Shown piece after piece: positions 14,449 to 23,884 of a stretch of 40,288 bases of DNA. A model generated the notes under the pieces. It saw nothing but the letters and a program-made list of their open reading frames with translations. It had not been told where the DNA came from and made no database searches. Each line of letters begins with the position of its first letter. Within the stretch, counting starts at the first letter, position 1. Location: NCBI GenBank assembly GCA_023409265.1, contig JAEYHZ010000035.1, positions 1-40,288 on the forward strand, given 5' to 3'. The position numbers and the translations under genes were made by a program. The DNA comes from Bacillota bacterium. GTDB taxonomy: Bacteria > Bacillota > Clostridia > Acetivibrionales > DSM-1351.

Positions 14449-15798
14449 TTAACTATTACGTATTATTTTACTGATAAAAAAGCCATCTGTCTGATTAAGA
14501 TTGGGATATAATTGAATATATCCTTCCAGTGATGTACCGGTCTTGAGGTTTTCGGGCAATAATTTCTCGAAGCCTGCTAGTTTATAATCCTTATTTTCTT
14601 CAAGAAAAGCTTTGACGTTGTCCAGATTTTCTTCAGGCAGAATAGTACAGGTACTGTATACCAGAAATCCTCCCGGCTTTACATACTTTGCAGCATTTGC
14701 AAGTACTTGCTTCTGGAGCTCCACAATCTCCTTCTGCTGACCGATATTTCCGGAATATTTTATATCCGGCTTCTTTCTTATTATTCCCAGACCGGTACAG
14801 GGTGCATCCACCAGAACTCTGTCAGCCTTCCCAATAAGGTTTTCATCCAGCTTTGCGGCATCAAAGAGTTCAGTCTCTATTATATCTATCCCCAACCTGG
14901 CGGCAGTTTGTTCAATGAGCTTCAGCTTATGAGGATGAATGTCCCGCGAAAGCACAGTGCCCTTGTTGTTCATAAGCTGAGCAATATGTGTTGACTTGCC
15001 GCCCGGTGCACTGCACACATCCACTGCAAGCTGGCCTTCCTTTGGTTCCAGTATTACCGAGGACAGCATGGAGCTTTCATCCTGGACCGTAAAATATCCT
15101 TTTTGGAAGGCTTGAAGTTTTGCGATGGAGGAAGGGTTATCCAATATTACCGACTCTACAAGATAGTTTCCTTCATGTGCCTGACAGCCTTCCTGCTTTA
15201 ATGCTTCTATCAATTCCCGGCGGTTAGTTTTAAGGGTATTTACTCTGACGTTAAAGTCAGGCACTTCATTATTGCTTTTAAGCAGAGCCTCGGTAAATTC
15301 AGCCCCAAAAAGCTTCAGCCATCTTGAAACCAAGTCTTCAGGATGAGAATAAATAATACTTAAATACTTCGTAATGTCTTCTCTTTTTGGGTACGGAATA
15401 TTCTGTCTGCTCCGGTCAATATTTCTTAGAACCGCATTTACAAACCGGCTGGAGGCCTGGTGTCCGTATCTCTTTGCCAGCTCCACGCTGGTATTGACCG
15501 CTGCCGATGCAGGTATTCTATCAGTATGCAGCAACTGATATATACCTAATCTTAATATATTTTTAATCCAGGGGGATAGTTTTTTCAACTTTACACTGGA
15601 GAACCTGTCTATAATATAATCAATTTCTATAAGCCACTTAACCGTACCATAGGCCAGCTCGGTTGCAAAGGCTCTGTCCAGTTCCCTTAACTCAACGCTT
15701 TCCAGATATCTGTTTACTGAGATATTAGAGTATGCAGCGTTTTCACTTATATCGTATAAAATTTTCAAGGCAGTTTCTCTTGCCACATCTATTGCCAT
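14449..15798 (-). CDS. rsmB: 16S rRNA m5C967 methyltransferase RsmB (Sun/Fmu)
   Basis: The enzyme methylates C967 of 16S rRNA with SAM. The N-terminal NusB-like RNA-binding domain (residues 1-135) precedes the Rossmann methyltransferase domain. The SAM-binding loop is VDVCSAPGGKSTH (259-271). The two family cysteines are visible: C334 (VDAPCTGLG) and C384 (YSTCTI), the catalytic and release residues. Length 449 aa is standard. A perfect hairpin terminator (15842-15861) separates it from the zinc peptidase gene upstream, so it may start its own transcript. Confidence 0.96.
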   Translation of the reverse strand: MAIDVARETALKILYDISENAAYSNISVNRYLESVELRELDRAFATELAYGTVKWLIEIDYIIDRFSSVKLKKLSPWIKNILRLGIYQLLHTDRIPASAAVNTSVELAKRYGHQASSRFVNAVLRNIDRSRQNIPYPKREDITKYLSIIYSHPEDLVSRWLKLFGAEFTEALLKSNNEVPDFNVRVNTLKTNRRELIEALKQEGCQAHEGNYLVESVILDNPSSIAKLQAFQKGYFTVQDESSMLSSVILEPKEGQLAVDVCSAPGGKSTHIAQLMNNKGTVLSRDIHPHKLKLIEQTAARLGIDIIETELFDAAKLDENLIGKADRVLVDAPCTGLGIIRKKPDIKYSGNIGQQKEIVELQKQVLANAAKYVKPGGFLVYSTCTILPEENLDNVKAFLEENKDYKLAGFEKLLPENLKTGTSLEGYIQLYPNLNQTDGFFISKIIRNS

Positions 15799-15841
15799 AA
15801 TTTCTCCGTTTTGTCTTTAATTATCAGGCACTCACACCTGC

Positions 15842-15861
15842 AAAAATCCCTCGGGATTTTT
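15842..15861 (-). terminator. Compact hairpin terminator between the zinc peptidase gene and rsmB
   Basis: A perfect 9-bp stem AAAAATCCC/GGGATTTTT has a very short loop, with the T-run inside the 3' arm. A further inverted repeat, TGCGAAG/CTTCGCA, encloses 15865-15906 just before it. Together they lie downstream of the peptidase stop (15916). Confidence 0.75.
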
Positions 15862-15915
15862 GGTATGCGAAGATAATTAGTAAATTAACTTACGTTTGCT
15901 TCGCATTGTTTGAAG

Positions 15916-16614
15916 CTAATCACGATCTCTGCGGTTTCCTGCCAGCAGCAGCAGTCTCAAAAAGTTTGCTATTGCTACAAGTGCAGATGCAACATAAGTC
16001 ATTGCAGCAGCATTCAGAACTTTTTTGGCAGATTGTAATTCTTCCCTCATTAATATATTATGTTTGTCCAGACTCTCTATTGCTCTTTTGCTTGCATTAA
16101 ACTCTACCGGAAGAGTTATCAGGTAGAACAGGATAGCAGCTGCAAACAACAGCAGTCCTAAATTTATCAGTACCGACCAACTCATTACCAGACCAAGAAT
16201 AGCCAAAGTGGGGCCCGCCTGAGAACCGATATTGGCAACAGGCACCAGAGTGCTTCTTAAAATCAGAGGACCATATTTTACACTGTGTTGAATAGCATGT
16301 CCTGTTTCATGTGCGGCCACACCGACAGCTGCTACAGATATGCTTGAGTAGGTGGAGTCAGACAAGCGCAATACCTTTTTTCGAGGATCATAGTGATCGG
16401 TTAATTCACCGGGCACCCTTGTGACCTGCACATCGTATATGCCGTTAGCCTGAAGCAAATATCGGGCAACTTCCGCCCCGGTCATGTTTTTGACGTTACC
16501 CACTTCCCTGTACTTGTTAAAGGTTCCTCTGACCCTGAAGGAAGCTATCATTGAAATAATTAATGCAGGGACCACCAGAGTCAGGTAATATTGATCAATA
16601 TAAAAAAATCCCAT
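15916..16614 (-). CDS. Membrane zinc metallopeptidase, YugP/DUF-type (232 aa)
   Basis: Integral membrane peptidase of the YugP family. The zinc motif HETGH is at residues 102-106, followed by AIQHSVKYGPLILRSTLVP. One N-terminal membrane helix (about 7-25) and two to three more in the C-terminal half (ILGLVMSWSVLINLGLLLFAAAILFYLITLPVEF and the last 30 residues) frame the catalytic segment. Substrates are unknown. The ATG at 16614 has GGAGG 5 nt upstream, whereas the ATG four codons earlier overlaps that site. It sits 21 bases after the DUF116 gene, and this pairing next to rsmB and fmt is common in clostridia. Confidence 0.9.
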   Translation of the reverse strand: MGFFYIDQYYLTLVVPALIISMIASFRVRGTFNKYREVGNVKNMTGAEVARYLLQANGIYDVQVTRVPGELTDHYDPRKKVLRLSDSTYSSISVAAVGVAAHETGHAIQHSVKYGPLILRSTLVPVANIGSQAGPTLAILGLVMSWSVLINLGLLLFAAAILFYLITLPVEFNASKRAIESLDKHNILMREELQSAKKVLNAAAMTYVASALVAIANFLRLLLLAGNRRDRD

Positions 16615-16634
16615 ACAAACCTCCATTCTGCTGC

Positions 16635-17405
16635 CTATAGTTGTTGATAAGTCAATTGTTCCACACGGTTCCTGATGGCGGTAAAATCCACATCAGTATT
16701 AAAGCACGGACCATTAGGCTGACGATTTGTAACTCCTATAACAGGAATACCCTTTACATCCAGTATTCCGCTCATTAGGTCTCTTTCACATGCAACAGAA
16801 ATTATCAGCTTGGGCTTGTTTTGTTTTATTATATTCCTTGCAACAGTACCTCCGGTTGCTATAAATACGCCGATATTTCTTTTTTCTGTATAGTCCAAGA
16901 GCTCACCAATCCTGCATTTACCACATTTCCTGCACAAGGAAGGATTACTGGTTACCTTCAGACCACACTCACTGTTTTGCAGGCAATGGGGTAAAAGAAG
17001 GATCACTTCTTCAGCCTTATATTTCTTATTATCAGATTCAACAACTATATTATTCAATTCTATATAAAAAAACCTGATATTTTTTTTCAGCTGACTATTT
17101 GCTTTGGCAAATAAAAGGGCCAGAGGCAGCATAACCTGCATGCCGGCTTTCGTAAGCAGCAGCAGAAAGCCTCCGGCTTTTCTGTGTCTATAGGTATGTA
17201 TTATTGCCAGACACATAAGAGACAAAATTAGCAGACATATGCCGATCAGCACAATAAAAGATATTAAAATTATATTGTAAGCCTTTAAGGAAGCATAAGC
17301 ATAAGCAACACTGAAAATTATCAGCAGCGAGGAAAAAGCTGTGAATATTATTATGGATGTTCTTACAAATATTTTAATATTACTTTCCAAGTATTTCACC
17401 TGCAT
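16635..17405 (-). CDS. DUF116 membrane protein with a cysteine cluster
   Basis: Matches DUF116 by pattern. Two N-terminal membrane helices (about residues 13-40 and 42-72) are followed by a soluble domain with conserved cysteines: LPHCLQNSECG, then CRKCGKCRIGEL (a CxxCxxC-like group that could bind iron-sulfur or zinc), then IATGGTVARNII and ACERDLMSGI. The biochemical function is unknown. The ATG at 17405 overlaps the 3' end of fmt by 26 bases. A TTG at 17390 with AGGTG upstream is also possible. Coupling to fmt suggests a link to translation-associated processes, but this is context only. Confidence 0.85.
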   Translation of the reverse strand: MQVKYLESNIKIFVRTSIIIFTAFSSLLIIFSVAYAYASLKAYNIILISFIVLIGICLLILSLMCLAIIHTYRHRKAGGFLLLLTKAGMQVMLPLALLFAKANSQLKKNIRFFYIELNNIVVESDNKKYKAEEVILLLPHCLQNSECGLKVTSNPSLCRKCGKCRIGELLDYTEKRNIGVFIATGGTVARNIIKQNKPKLIISVACERDLMSGILDVKGIPVIGVTNRQPNGPCFNTDVDFTAIRNRVEQLTYQQL

Positions 17406-18315
17406 CAATCTGATGACCTCTAATATAATCCCGGACATTCATCCGTTTGGAGGAATCAAATTGAATCTCCCTTATTAATATATATTCATCAGAGCATTTT
17501 ACCAAAATTCCATCATCACTGACCTCGATTATCTGGCCTATGTAATGACTGTCACTCTTCTCGTTTGTCAGGGAGGTCTTCCAAACTCTCATTCTGTTAC
17601 CGTTCAGAAAAGTATAGGCACCTGGCCAGGGATCAGTTCCTCTGACAAGGTTGTGTACTTGCTGAGCCGTCTTATTCCAATCAATAAGTCCCAGCTCCTT
17701 GTTCATCATTGGAGCATATGTAGACTCTGAGTCCTGCTGGGGAATTCTTTTAAGTGTTCCTTTTTTTAGCTCTATAAGGGTCTCCTTCAGAACCTCCGCT
17801 CCAAGAACAGCCATCTTATCGTGTAATTCACCAACTGTCATATCAGGGTTGATTTCAAGTTCCTTTTTTAACAGCATATCACCTGTATCAAGTCCCACAT
17901 CAGTGAACATTGTTGTAATTCCTGTCTTTTTCTCACCATTGATAACTGCCCAGTTAATAGGTGCAGCCCCTCTATACGCAGGGAGAAGAGATCCATGAAC
18001 ATTTATGCAGCCTTTGGTCGGGACCTCAAGCAAATCCTTGGACAATATTTTTCCGTAGGCAGCAGTAATAAGCAGATCAGGATTCAATGCTCTAATCTGC
18101 TCAATGAACTCCGGTGTTTTTATTTTTTCAGGCTGAAGTACATTTATCCCATGCAGTAAAGCAAATTCCTTCACTGGAGGTGCAGTCAGCTTGTTACCTC
18201 TACCCTTTGGCTTATCCGGCTGAGTTACAGCAGCTACTACTTCATATCCCTCGTTTACCAACATTTCAAGACTTGGTACTGCAAAATCAGGAGTACCCAT
18301 AAAAACAATTTTCAA
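17380..18315 (-). CDS. fmt: Methionyl-tRNA formyltransferase
   Basis: The enzyme formylates the amino group of Met-tRNAi using 10-formyl-THF, needed to start translation. The catalytic triad can be placed: N105 and H107 in INVHGSLLPAYRGAAPINWA (the SLLP folate motif is intact) and D143 in GLDTGDML. The C-terminal OB-like tRNA-binding domain follows from about residue 205 (NLVRGTDPWPGAYTFLNG). Length 311 aa is typical. The def gene precedes it by 52 bases in the same direction, the usual def-fmt pair. Confidence 0.97.
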   Translation of the reverse strand: MKIVFMGTPDFAVPSLEMLVNEGYEVVAAVTQPDKPKGRGNKLTAPPVKEFALLHGINVLQPEKIKTPEFIEQIRALNPDLLITAAYGKILSKDLLEVPTKGCINVHGSLLPAYRGAAPINWAVINGEKKTGITTMFTDVGLDTGDMLLKKELEINPDMTVGELHDKMAVLGAEVLKETLIELKKGTLKRIPQQDSESTYAPMMNKELGLIDWNKTAQQVHNLVRGTDPWPGAYTFLNGNRMRVWKTSLTNEKSDSHYIGQIIEVSDDGILVKCSDEYILIREIQFDSSKRMNVRDYIRGHQIDAGEILGK

Positions 18316-18366
18316 AGCAAAACCTCCAATTCACCATATCACTTGGTTAACAGTATTCGCGGAGAA

Positions 18367-18843
18367 CTATCTCTGAATCTTTTCAAGCTCTTCCCTTGTA
18401 TACATTTTATGAGCCTTATCCTTGTATAAGATTCCATCAAGGTGATCCAGTTCATGGCATATTGCTCTGGCAAAAAGCTCTTGGGCTTCTATAACCACTG
18501 TTTCACCATTTCTGTCTGTATATTTCACTTTAACATTCATGGGGCGGACTACCTCTCCCGAGGTGCCCGGTATACTGAGACAGCCTTCAATTCCGTCCTG
18601 CTCACCGCTTTGTTGAATAATAACCGGATTAATCATTTCAAACAAACCGTTACCCACATCTATAACAACAATACGCTTCAGAATTCCTACCTGTGGTGCT
18701 GCAAGACCAACTCCATCAGCTTTGTACATGGTGTCCGCCATATCGTCAAGCAATGTAAAAAGCTTTTTATCTATTACTTCAACGGGCCTGCTTTTCTTTC
18801 TAAGAACCTCATCACCGTCTTTTCGTATTTCCCTGTAAGCCAT
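18367..18843 (-). CDS. def: Peptide deformylase
   Basis: A metalloenzyme that removes the N-formyl group from new proteins. All three motifs are present: GVGLAAPQ (44-51), EGCLS (86-90, metal ligand C88) and HELDH (130-134, both metal-binding His and catalytic Glu). At 158 aa it belongs to the shorter type 1 form. It pairs with fmt downstream. Confidence 0.97.
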   Translation of the reverse strand: MAYREIRKDGDEVLRKKSRPVEVIDKKLFTLLDDMADTMYKADGVGLAAPQVGILKRIVVIDVGNGLFEMINPVIIQQSGEQDGIEGCLSIPGTSGEVVRPMNVKVKYTDRNGETVVIEAQELFARAICHELDHLDGILYKDKAHKMYTREELEKIQR

Positions 18844-18924
18844 ATTAACCTCCGTTAATTTTTTGTCTTTATATAATATGTTTTGTTATAGATTCATTTT
18901 TCATAATTATAACACATAAATTCA

Positions 18925-18957
18925 AATAAATTTTTTCGATTATAGAAAAAATTTATT
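18925..18957. repeat. AT-rich hairpin element, copy 1 (downstream of priA)
   Basis: A perfect 13-bp inverted repeat (AATAAATTTTTTC, 18925-18937 with 18945-18957) has a 7-nt loop GATTATA and is followed by TACCTAGT. A near-identical element with the same arm pattern, loop length and TACCT flank lies at 26683-26713. It could end priA transcription, but the stem has almost no GC pairs. Confidence 0.55.
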
Positions 18958-19010
18958 ACCTAGTCTTTGTTTCAACTGGGTAAATGTCACTAAGAGTGAC
19001 TTTTGGCTGG

Positions 19011-21488
19011 TTATAGCATATTATAGGGATTTATATCTATGCTCATAGTAATATCCTCATCTTTGATTTTTTTCCAAACCTTATCTGACATAGTGGTTAA
19101 TTCTTCTGTCAAACCGTTCAGATCCCCGGCCTTTATTACCATCCTCCAGCGGTATTTTCCGGCAATCTTTGGAATAGGGCATCTGGAGGGCCCAAGTACT
19201 GTAAAGTCCGCTATTCCGCTATCTAACAGCTCGGGCTTTACTTCCTTTGCCAGTTCAAACACCCTTCTGTCCTTCCTTCCGGTAAAAGTAACTACTGCTA
19301 TATTGTTAAACGGAGGATATCCCAGTCTTTTTCTAATAAGTATTTCCTGATTATAAAAACCTGTAAAGTCATGCTGACAGGCAGCCAGAATACTATATTC
19401 CTCCGTATTGTAGGTCTGGATAACAACCCGTCCTGCTTTTTCTCCTCTTCCAGCCCTTCCGGCCACCTGAGTCAACAGCTGAAAGGTCCTTTCATTTGCT
19501 CTGAAATCACCGGAATTGAGCATGCTGTCGGCCGCTAAAACTCCTACCAGAGTTACATTCGGAAAGTCGTGGCCCTTTGCAATCATCTGAGTTCCAACCA
19601 TAATGTTTATATTTTCATTTTTAAAACGGTTCAATATTTCTTCATGTGCATTTTTATAGCATATGGTATCAATATCCATGCGTATTACTGAGCTGTCAGG
19701 CAGCTTATTTTTTATGTCCTCTTCAATTTTTTGGGTTCCAACCCCAAAATACCTGATATGCTTACTATCACAGGAAGGACATTTCACAGGGTTTTTTACT
19801 GTAAACCCGCAGTAATGGCATATTAATCTGTCACTTTTAGTATGATAGGTCAAGGCTATATTGCAATCCGGACATTTCATAGTATGTCCACAACTTCGGC
19901 ATATTACAAAAGTTGAAAATCCTCTTCTGTTAAGAAAAAGAATACTTTGCTGACCATTCTCAAGGTTTTTTTTAAGTTCCTCCTCCAGCCGGCTGCTAAA
20001 AGGTGTTTTGTTTCCGTTCTCCAGTTCAACTCTCATATCAACAAGCTCCACTGATGGGAGTTCTGCCGTGTTTGGCCGGTTTTTCATTTCAATAAGTGTA
20101 AGTTCTCCCTGTTGGGCCCTGTAATATGTATCTACAGCCGGTGTAGCAGATCCGTAAACTAAAAGCGCATTGTTTATTTCACATCTTTTCCTGGCCACAT
20201 CCTTTGCATTGTACCTTGGCATGGATTCAGACTTATAGGAGCCTTCGTGCTCTTCATCTATAATAACAAGGCCAAGATCTGCAACCGGTGCAAATACAGC
20301 CGAGCGGGCACCTACTACTACATCAACCTTTCCTTCACTGATAAGCCTCCATTGATCAAACCTTTCCCCAAGTGACAGCCTGCTGTGCATTACTGCAACT
20401 CTCTTACCAAATCTTGAGACAAATCTTTCCACCATTTGTGGAGTAAGAGAAATTTCAGGTACCAGAAGAATTGCTTTCCTTCCCATATCAAAGCAGTGTG
20501 AAATCAGCTGCAGATACACCTCTGTCTTACCGCTTCCCGTTATTCCATGAATCAGGCTTTCCTTAAAAGTATTGCCATCCAGCTGATGGATTAAAATTCC
20601 CAAAGCAGCCTTCTGTTCTTCGGTCGGAGGCAGATGCTCCGTTTTATCATAATTTTTATCTTTGATGGGATTTCTTTGCAGCTCTATGCTCTTATAGCAT
20701 ATATACCCGTATTTACTAAGAGTATCCAAAACTGAAGAAGTTACTCCGGCGAACCTCTGTATATCTGCCACAGAGACCAGTTCATTATCAAGCAATATTT
20801 CAAGGACACGGATATGTTGTATTTTCTTTATTGCGTTATTTTCCAGCTCTTCGGCAATTTCTTCACGGGGCCTTGCCAACGTTACTCCCTTTATGGATTT
20901 AGCATTAATTTTCTGCTGGTAGCACTCTTCAATAGACACCGTTCCGCATTGACATAACTGCTGAATATAACCTTTAAATCCCTTAATATCACACATGCCT
21001 CTGAGCTCGTCATATTCACATTCGCCTCCGGCACAGGTTAAATTGTCTATTATTCGGTTTAAGCCATCCCTCTTGAACTCTTTTTGACCTTGCCCTGTCA
21101 ATTTTACCGTTTTAACAGTTTTAACGTTAATCCCCGGAGGCAGCATACATTTTATGACATCCGAATATGTACATATATATTGCCATTTCATCCATTCCAA
21201 AAGCCTGATGTTATCAGCCTTTAAAAGAGGGTAAGGTTCTATCACCTGCTTAATAGATTTGTATTCCACAACCTTATTATCTACATTATCATTATCTGAA
21301 TTTAAATCCAAAGTGTTAATACCAAGTACAAAACCTTCCTTAACCATGCTTCCATATCCAAAAGGCACCAGAACCCTGCATCCCACACAGATTTTTTCCT
21401 TTAAGCTGTCAGGTATAATATATGTATATTTTTTATCATAAGCCCTGGTAGTATTGATCAAGACTATAGAGGCAGTTGTAATTGTCAT
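19011..21488 (-). CDS. priA: Primosomal protein N' (PriA helicase)
   Basis: A superfamily 2 3'-to-5' helicase that reloads the replisome at stalled forks. It has an N-terminal 3'BD/winged-helix DNA-binding part (about 1-280), Walker A GITGSGKT (315-322), DEEH in IIDEEHEGSYK, GSATP, and a zinc-binding insert with paired cysteines (CRSCGHTMKCPDC ... CHYCGFTVKNPVKCPSCDS). The helicase C domain has MVGTQMIAKGHDFPNVTLVGVLAADS and QVAGRAGRG. Length 825 aa is usual for Firmicutes. It is the first gene of the leftward cluster that goes on to def and fmt. Confidence 0.97.
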   Translation of the reverse strand: MTITTASIVLINTTRAYDKKYTYIIPDSLKEKICVGCRVLVPFGYGSMVKEGFVLGINTLDLNSDNDNVDNKVVEYKSIKQVIEPYPLLKADNIRLLEWMKWQYICTYSDVIKCMLPPGINVKTVKTVKLTGQGQKEFKRDGLNRIIDNLTCAGGECEYDELRGMCDIKGFKGYIQQLCQCGTVSIEECYQQKINAKSIKGVTLARPREEIAEELENNAIKKIQHIRVLEILLDNELVSVADIQRFAGVTSSVLDTLSKYGYICYKSIELQRNPIKDKNYDKTEHLPPTEEQKAALGILIHQLDGNTFKESLIHGITGSGKTEVYLQLISHCFDMGRKAILLVPEISLTPQMVERFVSRFGKRVAVMHSRLSLGERFDQWRLISEGKVDVVVGARSAVFAPVADLGLVIIDEEHEGSYKSESMPRYNAKDVARKRCEINNALLVYGSATPAVDTYYRAQQGELTLIEMKNRPNTAELPSVELVDMRVELENGNKTPFSSRLEEELKKNLENGQQSILFLNRRGFSTFVICRSCGHTMKCPDCNIALTYHTKSDRLICHYCGFTVKNPVKCPSCDSKHIRYFGVGTQKIEEDIKNKLPDSSVIRMDIDTICYKNAHEEILNRFKNENINIMVGTQMIAKGHDFPNVTLVGVLAADSMLNSGDFRANERTFQLLTQVAGRAGRGEKAGRVVIQTYNTEEYSILAACQHDFTGFYNQEILIRKRLGYPPFNNIAVVTFTGRKDRRVFELAKEVKPELLDSGIADFTVLGPSRCPIPKIAGKYRWRMVIKAGDLNGLTEELTTMSDKVWKKIKDEDITMSIDINPYNML

Positions 21489-21763
21489 CTTTACGCTCCA
21501 GAAAATATTTCTTTTATTTCTGTGCTTATTATAACAGATAAACAGGCATGATTAAATAACAACTACCCCATTTTATGGCGGCTATTTTCCGCCAATTCTA
21601 CCTTGTCGTCAGTTGCAATAAAGCAATTATTGCGCCTTCCTCCGCCTTGTCTTGCCGAAAAATATCTCGCTCAAACGGAGTTTTATTATTTAATAATGCC
21701 ATAATTAAATTATCAAAATACAACATGATATGAAATAGAACTGTTTATCCTCCAAGGCATATA
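21489..21763. other. Intergenic stretch with a GC-richer, hairpin-prone block
   Basis: Between the priA start and the EetB-like stop, 21575-21690 is clearly GC-richer than its flanks and shows several short inverted repeats (GGCGG/CCGCC around 21578-21594, GCAATAA/TTATTGC around 21623-21641). No open frame fits. It may be a dispersed intergenic repeat of clostridial genomes or a decayed sequence. Confidence 0.45.
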
Positions 21764-22300
21764 CTATATATTCTCAATTAGATTGAGTTTTTTAAGTGCC
21801 TTCACCATAAACGTACTGCATATGCCCACAAAGGAGCCCATCAGTATTCCTGAAACCAATAATACCGGTAAATATGCAGTAACCGACAAATCACTCATTA
21901 TAAAGCATGCGGCCATTACCTGCCCCACATTGTGAGCTATGGAACCGGCTATACTCATGCCCACAAAACTGAAGAGATTTTTCATGCTTTTTAGCATTAT
22001 CCACATTATTGTGGCACTAAGCAACCCGCCGGATAAGCTGAACATAAACAAAACCGGGCCACCCATAAACAGTGCTGAAATGACACATCGAATCAAAACT
22101 ATTATCAGGGTATCCGAAAAACTGAAAAACACCAGAGTAACCAGTGTGATTATATTGGCCAGGCCCAGTTTAATTCCAGGAACAACAGTAGGTACAGGCA
22201 GTTGAGATTCTAGTATGGACAGTACAATTGCCTGTGCAGCCAATAAAGACAAATAAACCATTTTTTTTATATCAAGTGATTTTCCAAAAAATATTTTCAT
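21764..22300 (-). CDS. Gx-type transporter family membrane protein (EetB-like)
   Basis: A 178-aa protein with five to six membrane helices, matching the Gx transporter family (formerly called heptaprenyl diphosphate synthase component I). Typical segments are LAAQAIVLSILESQLPVPTVVPGIKLGLANIITLV and ISALFMGGPVLFMFSLSGGLLSATIMWI. The fold resembles substrate-binding S components of ECF transporters. The known neighbours in Listeria and other Firmicutes are flavin-based extracellular electron transfer genes, where a protein of this kind is called EetB; the assignment is from memory and inference. It overlaps the NusG-II gene by 4 bases and is third after apbE. Confidence 0.75.
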   Translation of the reverse strand: MKIFFGKSLDIKKMVYLSLLAAQAIVLSILESQLPVPTVVPGIKLGLANIITLVTLVFFSFSDTLIIVLIRCVISALFMGGPVLFMFSLSGGLLSATIMWIMLKSMKNLFSFVGMSIAGSIAHNVGQVMAACFIMSDLSVTAYLPVLLVSGILMGSFVGICSTFMVKALKKLNLIENI

Positions 22301-22710
22301 TTCGCAATCCCATCCAGTGTTTTATCATTGTTCCGTATAATCTTAAGTATGGTTCTGTTTGGCAGGCATACGGCAATCTCCCCAGGTTTACTGATCCATC
22401 CGGCTTTTACACAAAGTCTGTCAGGACAGTCTGCCGACATAAAGCATATCTTTTTCTGGTCTGCAACAATAAACTCGTTATATTGCCCGGGAACTTTTAT
22501 TACCTCTCTTTTTTTCAATTTGGTAAGATTAATGGTTTTAATTATTTTGTCATCGGTTTTTACAATTGCATAGACATCATCTTTACCCGGGTTGTTTGCA
22601 TTGTTCCAACTGGACATGCTGTCATTATTTTTTCCATTGTTAATTACTGCAGACAAAGATATACCAAAAACTATAAGCAATACAAGAATTACGTCACCCT
22701 TTTTCAACAT
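22297..22710 (-). CDS. NusG domain II membrane protein (EetA-like)
   Basis: A 137-aa protein with an N-terminal membrane helix (MLKKGDVILVLLIVFGISLSAVI) and an extracellular NusG domain II: NLTKLKKREVIKVPGQYNEFIVADQKKICFMSADCPDRLCVKAGWISKPGEIAVCLPNRTIL. The CPDxxCVxxGxIxxPGExxVCLPN pattern is the family signature. The start at 22710 was chosen because family members begin with a short MxKKGD stretch and a GGTG lies upstream; the frame stays open to an ATG at 22731. It overlaps the end of apbE. Likely part of a membrane flavin/electron transfer unit with the next gene. Confidence 0.8.
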   Translation of the reverse strand: MLKKGDVILVLLIVFGISLSAVINNGKNNDSMSSWNNANNPGKDDVYAIVKTDDKIIKTINLTKLKKREVIKVPGQYNEFIVADQKKICFMSADCPDRLCVKAGWISKPGEIAVCLPNRTILKIIRNNDKTLDGIAK

Positions 22711-23725
22711 AAGTATATTCACCGCTTTCATCCATAAAAGTGAAGTACTTTTTCAAGTTGTCCGTTACATGGATCTTTTTATCCTTAGTTACAAATACGG
22801 CCTCCACCCCCTTCAAACTGCTTAAGAGCTTTTTTGACCTTTCAAGTCCAAGAACAAAGGTTGCCGTTGATAATGCATCAGCCTCTATTGATTTATCTGT
22901 TACAATAGTTGAACTGATAAGGTCTGATTTGCTGGGGTAACCTGTTTTAGGATCTATTATATGATGGTACCTGACTCCACCCTTGATAAAATATCTTTCA
23001 TAATCACCTGAAGTAACAACAGTTTTATTTACAATATTTAGAATTCCTATATATTCACCCTCCAATCCTCTTGGATTTTGCAGCCCGATTCTCCAGGGAG
23101 ACCCGTCAGGCTTTGTTCCAACTACCGAAACATTCCCTCCCAGGTTTATATAAGCTGATTTAACTCCATTTTGCAAACAGATATTCACTGCTTCATCAGC
23201 GGCGTACCCTTTAGCGATACCTCCTAGGTCAATAAGCTGTCCATCCTTTTTCAATTTTGCAGTCTTTTCTTCCTTATTAATAACGATAGACTTATAATCA
23301 ACCAGCTTTAACAGCTCGGCTATTCTCTGCTTTGCAGGTATACGGGGATTTTCTGTAAAAACTCCCCACTCCTTCACCAATGGCCCGATAGTAACATCAA
23401 AAGCTCCATTGCTTATATCTGAAAACTTTTTGGCAGTTTCAAGTATATTTATAATCTCCTCGCTGTGAATCGAAGTTCCGGAACTGTTCAACTTACTTAT
23501 GGAGCTTGTTTTAACATTAATGGACAGGTTGTCTTCTATCCTGTGCATCCTGTTTAAAATTTGTTCTGCAACGTTTTCTGCGTTGTCACCATAAACTCTT
23601 TCAGTTATTACGGTACCCATCTGAAAGCTTTCCTTCTCCACAAAGTCCGGGTTTGGGGAGCAGCCTGCACAACAATAAAGAAAAATTGCTACTAGTAAAA
23701 TCATTATGGATCTTTTATTTTTCAA
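22694..23725 (-). CDS. apbE: FAD:protein FMN transferase (ApbE), lipoprotein
   Basis: The enzyme attaches FMN covalently to Ser/Thr of target proteins using FAD. It is exported: a signal peptide with lipobox (FLYCCAGC, cysteine near residue 22) anchors it outside the membrane. ApbE motifs are clear: IDLGGIAKGYAADEAV, INLGGNVSVVG, RYHHIIDPKTGYPS and the metal-binding SIEADALSTATFVLG. Length 343 aa is typical. The TTG start has AGGTGA upstream. As first gene of the apbE, eetA-like, eetB-like operon, and next to the divergent NDH-2 gene, it would flavinylate a partner protein of the redox module. No obvious target with an FMN-binding motif is in this window. Confidence 0.92.
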   Translation of the reverse strand: MKNKRSIMILLVAIFLYCCAGCSPNPDFVEKESFQMGTVITERVYGDNAENVAEQILNRMHRIEDNLSINVKTSSISKLNSSGTSIHSEEIINILETAKKFSDISNGAFDVTIGPLVKEWGVFTENPRIPAKQRIAELLKLVDYKSIVINKEEKTAKLKKDGQLIDLGGIAKGYAADEAVNICLQNGVKSAYINLGGNVSVVGTKPDGSPWRIGLQNPRGLEGEYIGILNIVNKTVVTSGDYERYFIKGGVRYHHIIDPKTGYPSKSDLISSTIVTDKSIEADALSTATFVLGLERSKKLLSSLKGVEAVFVTKDKKIHVTDNLKKYFTFMDESGEYTYVEKG

Positions 23726-23884
23726 TAGCTCACCTACATATGAAACTAATATCTGAATACAAATTCTACAAAAAATGCATTCTATATAATAGCTAATTAC
23801 ACAGATTAATTTTTCCCTGTAATTACTACTTTTATAACTTTTTAGAAGAATTATAGTTTACAAGAAATGAGGCTTAAGGTACTT

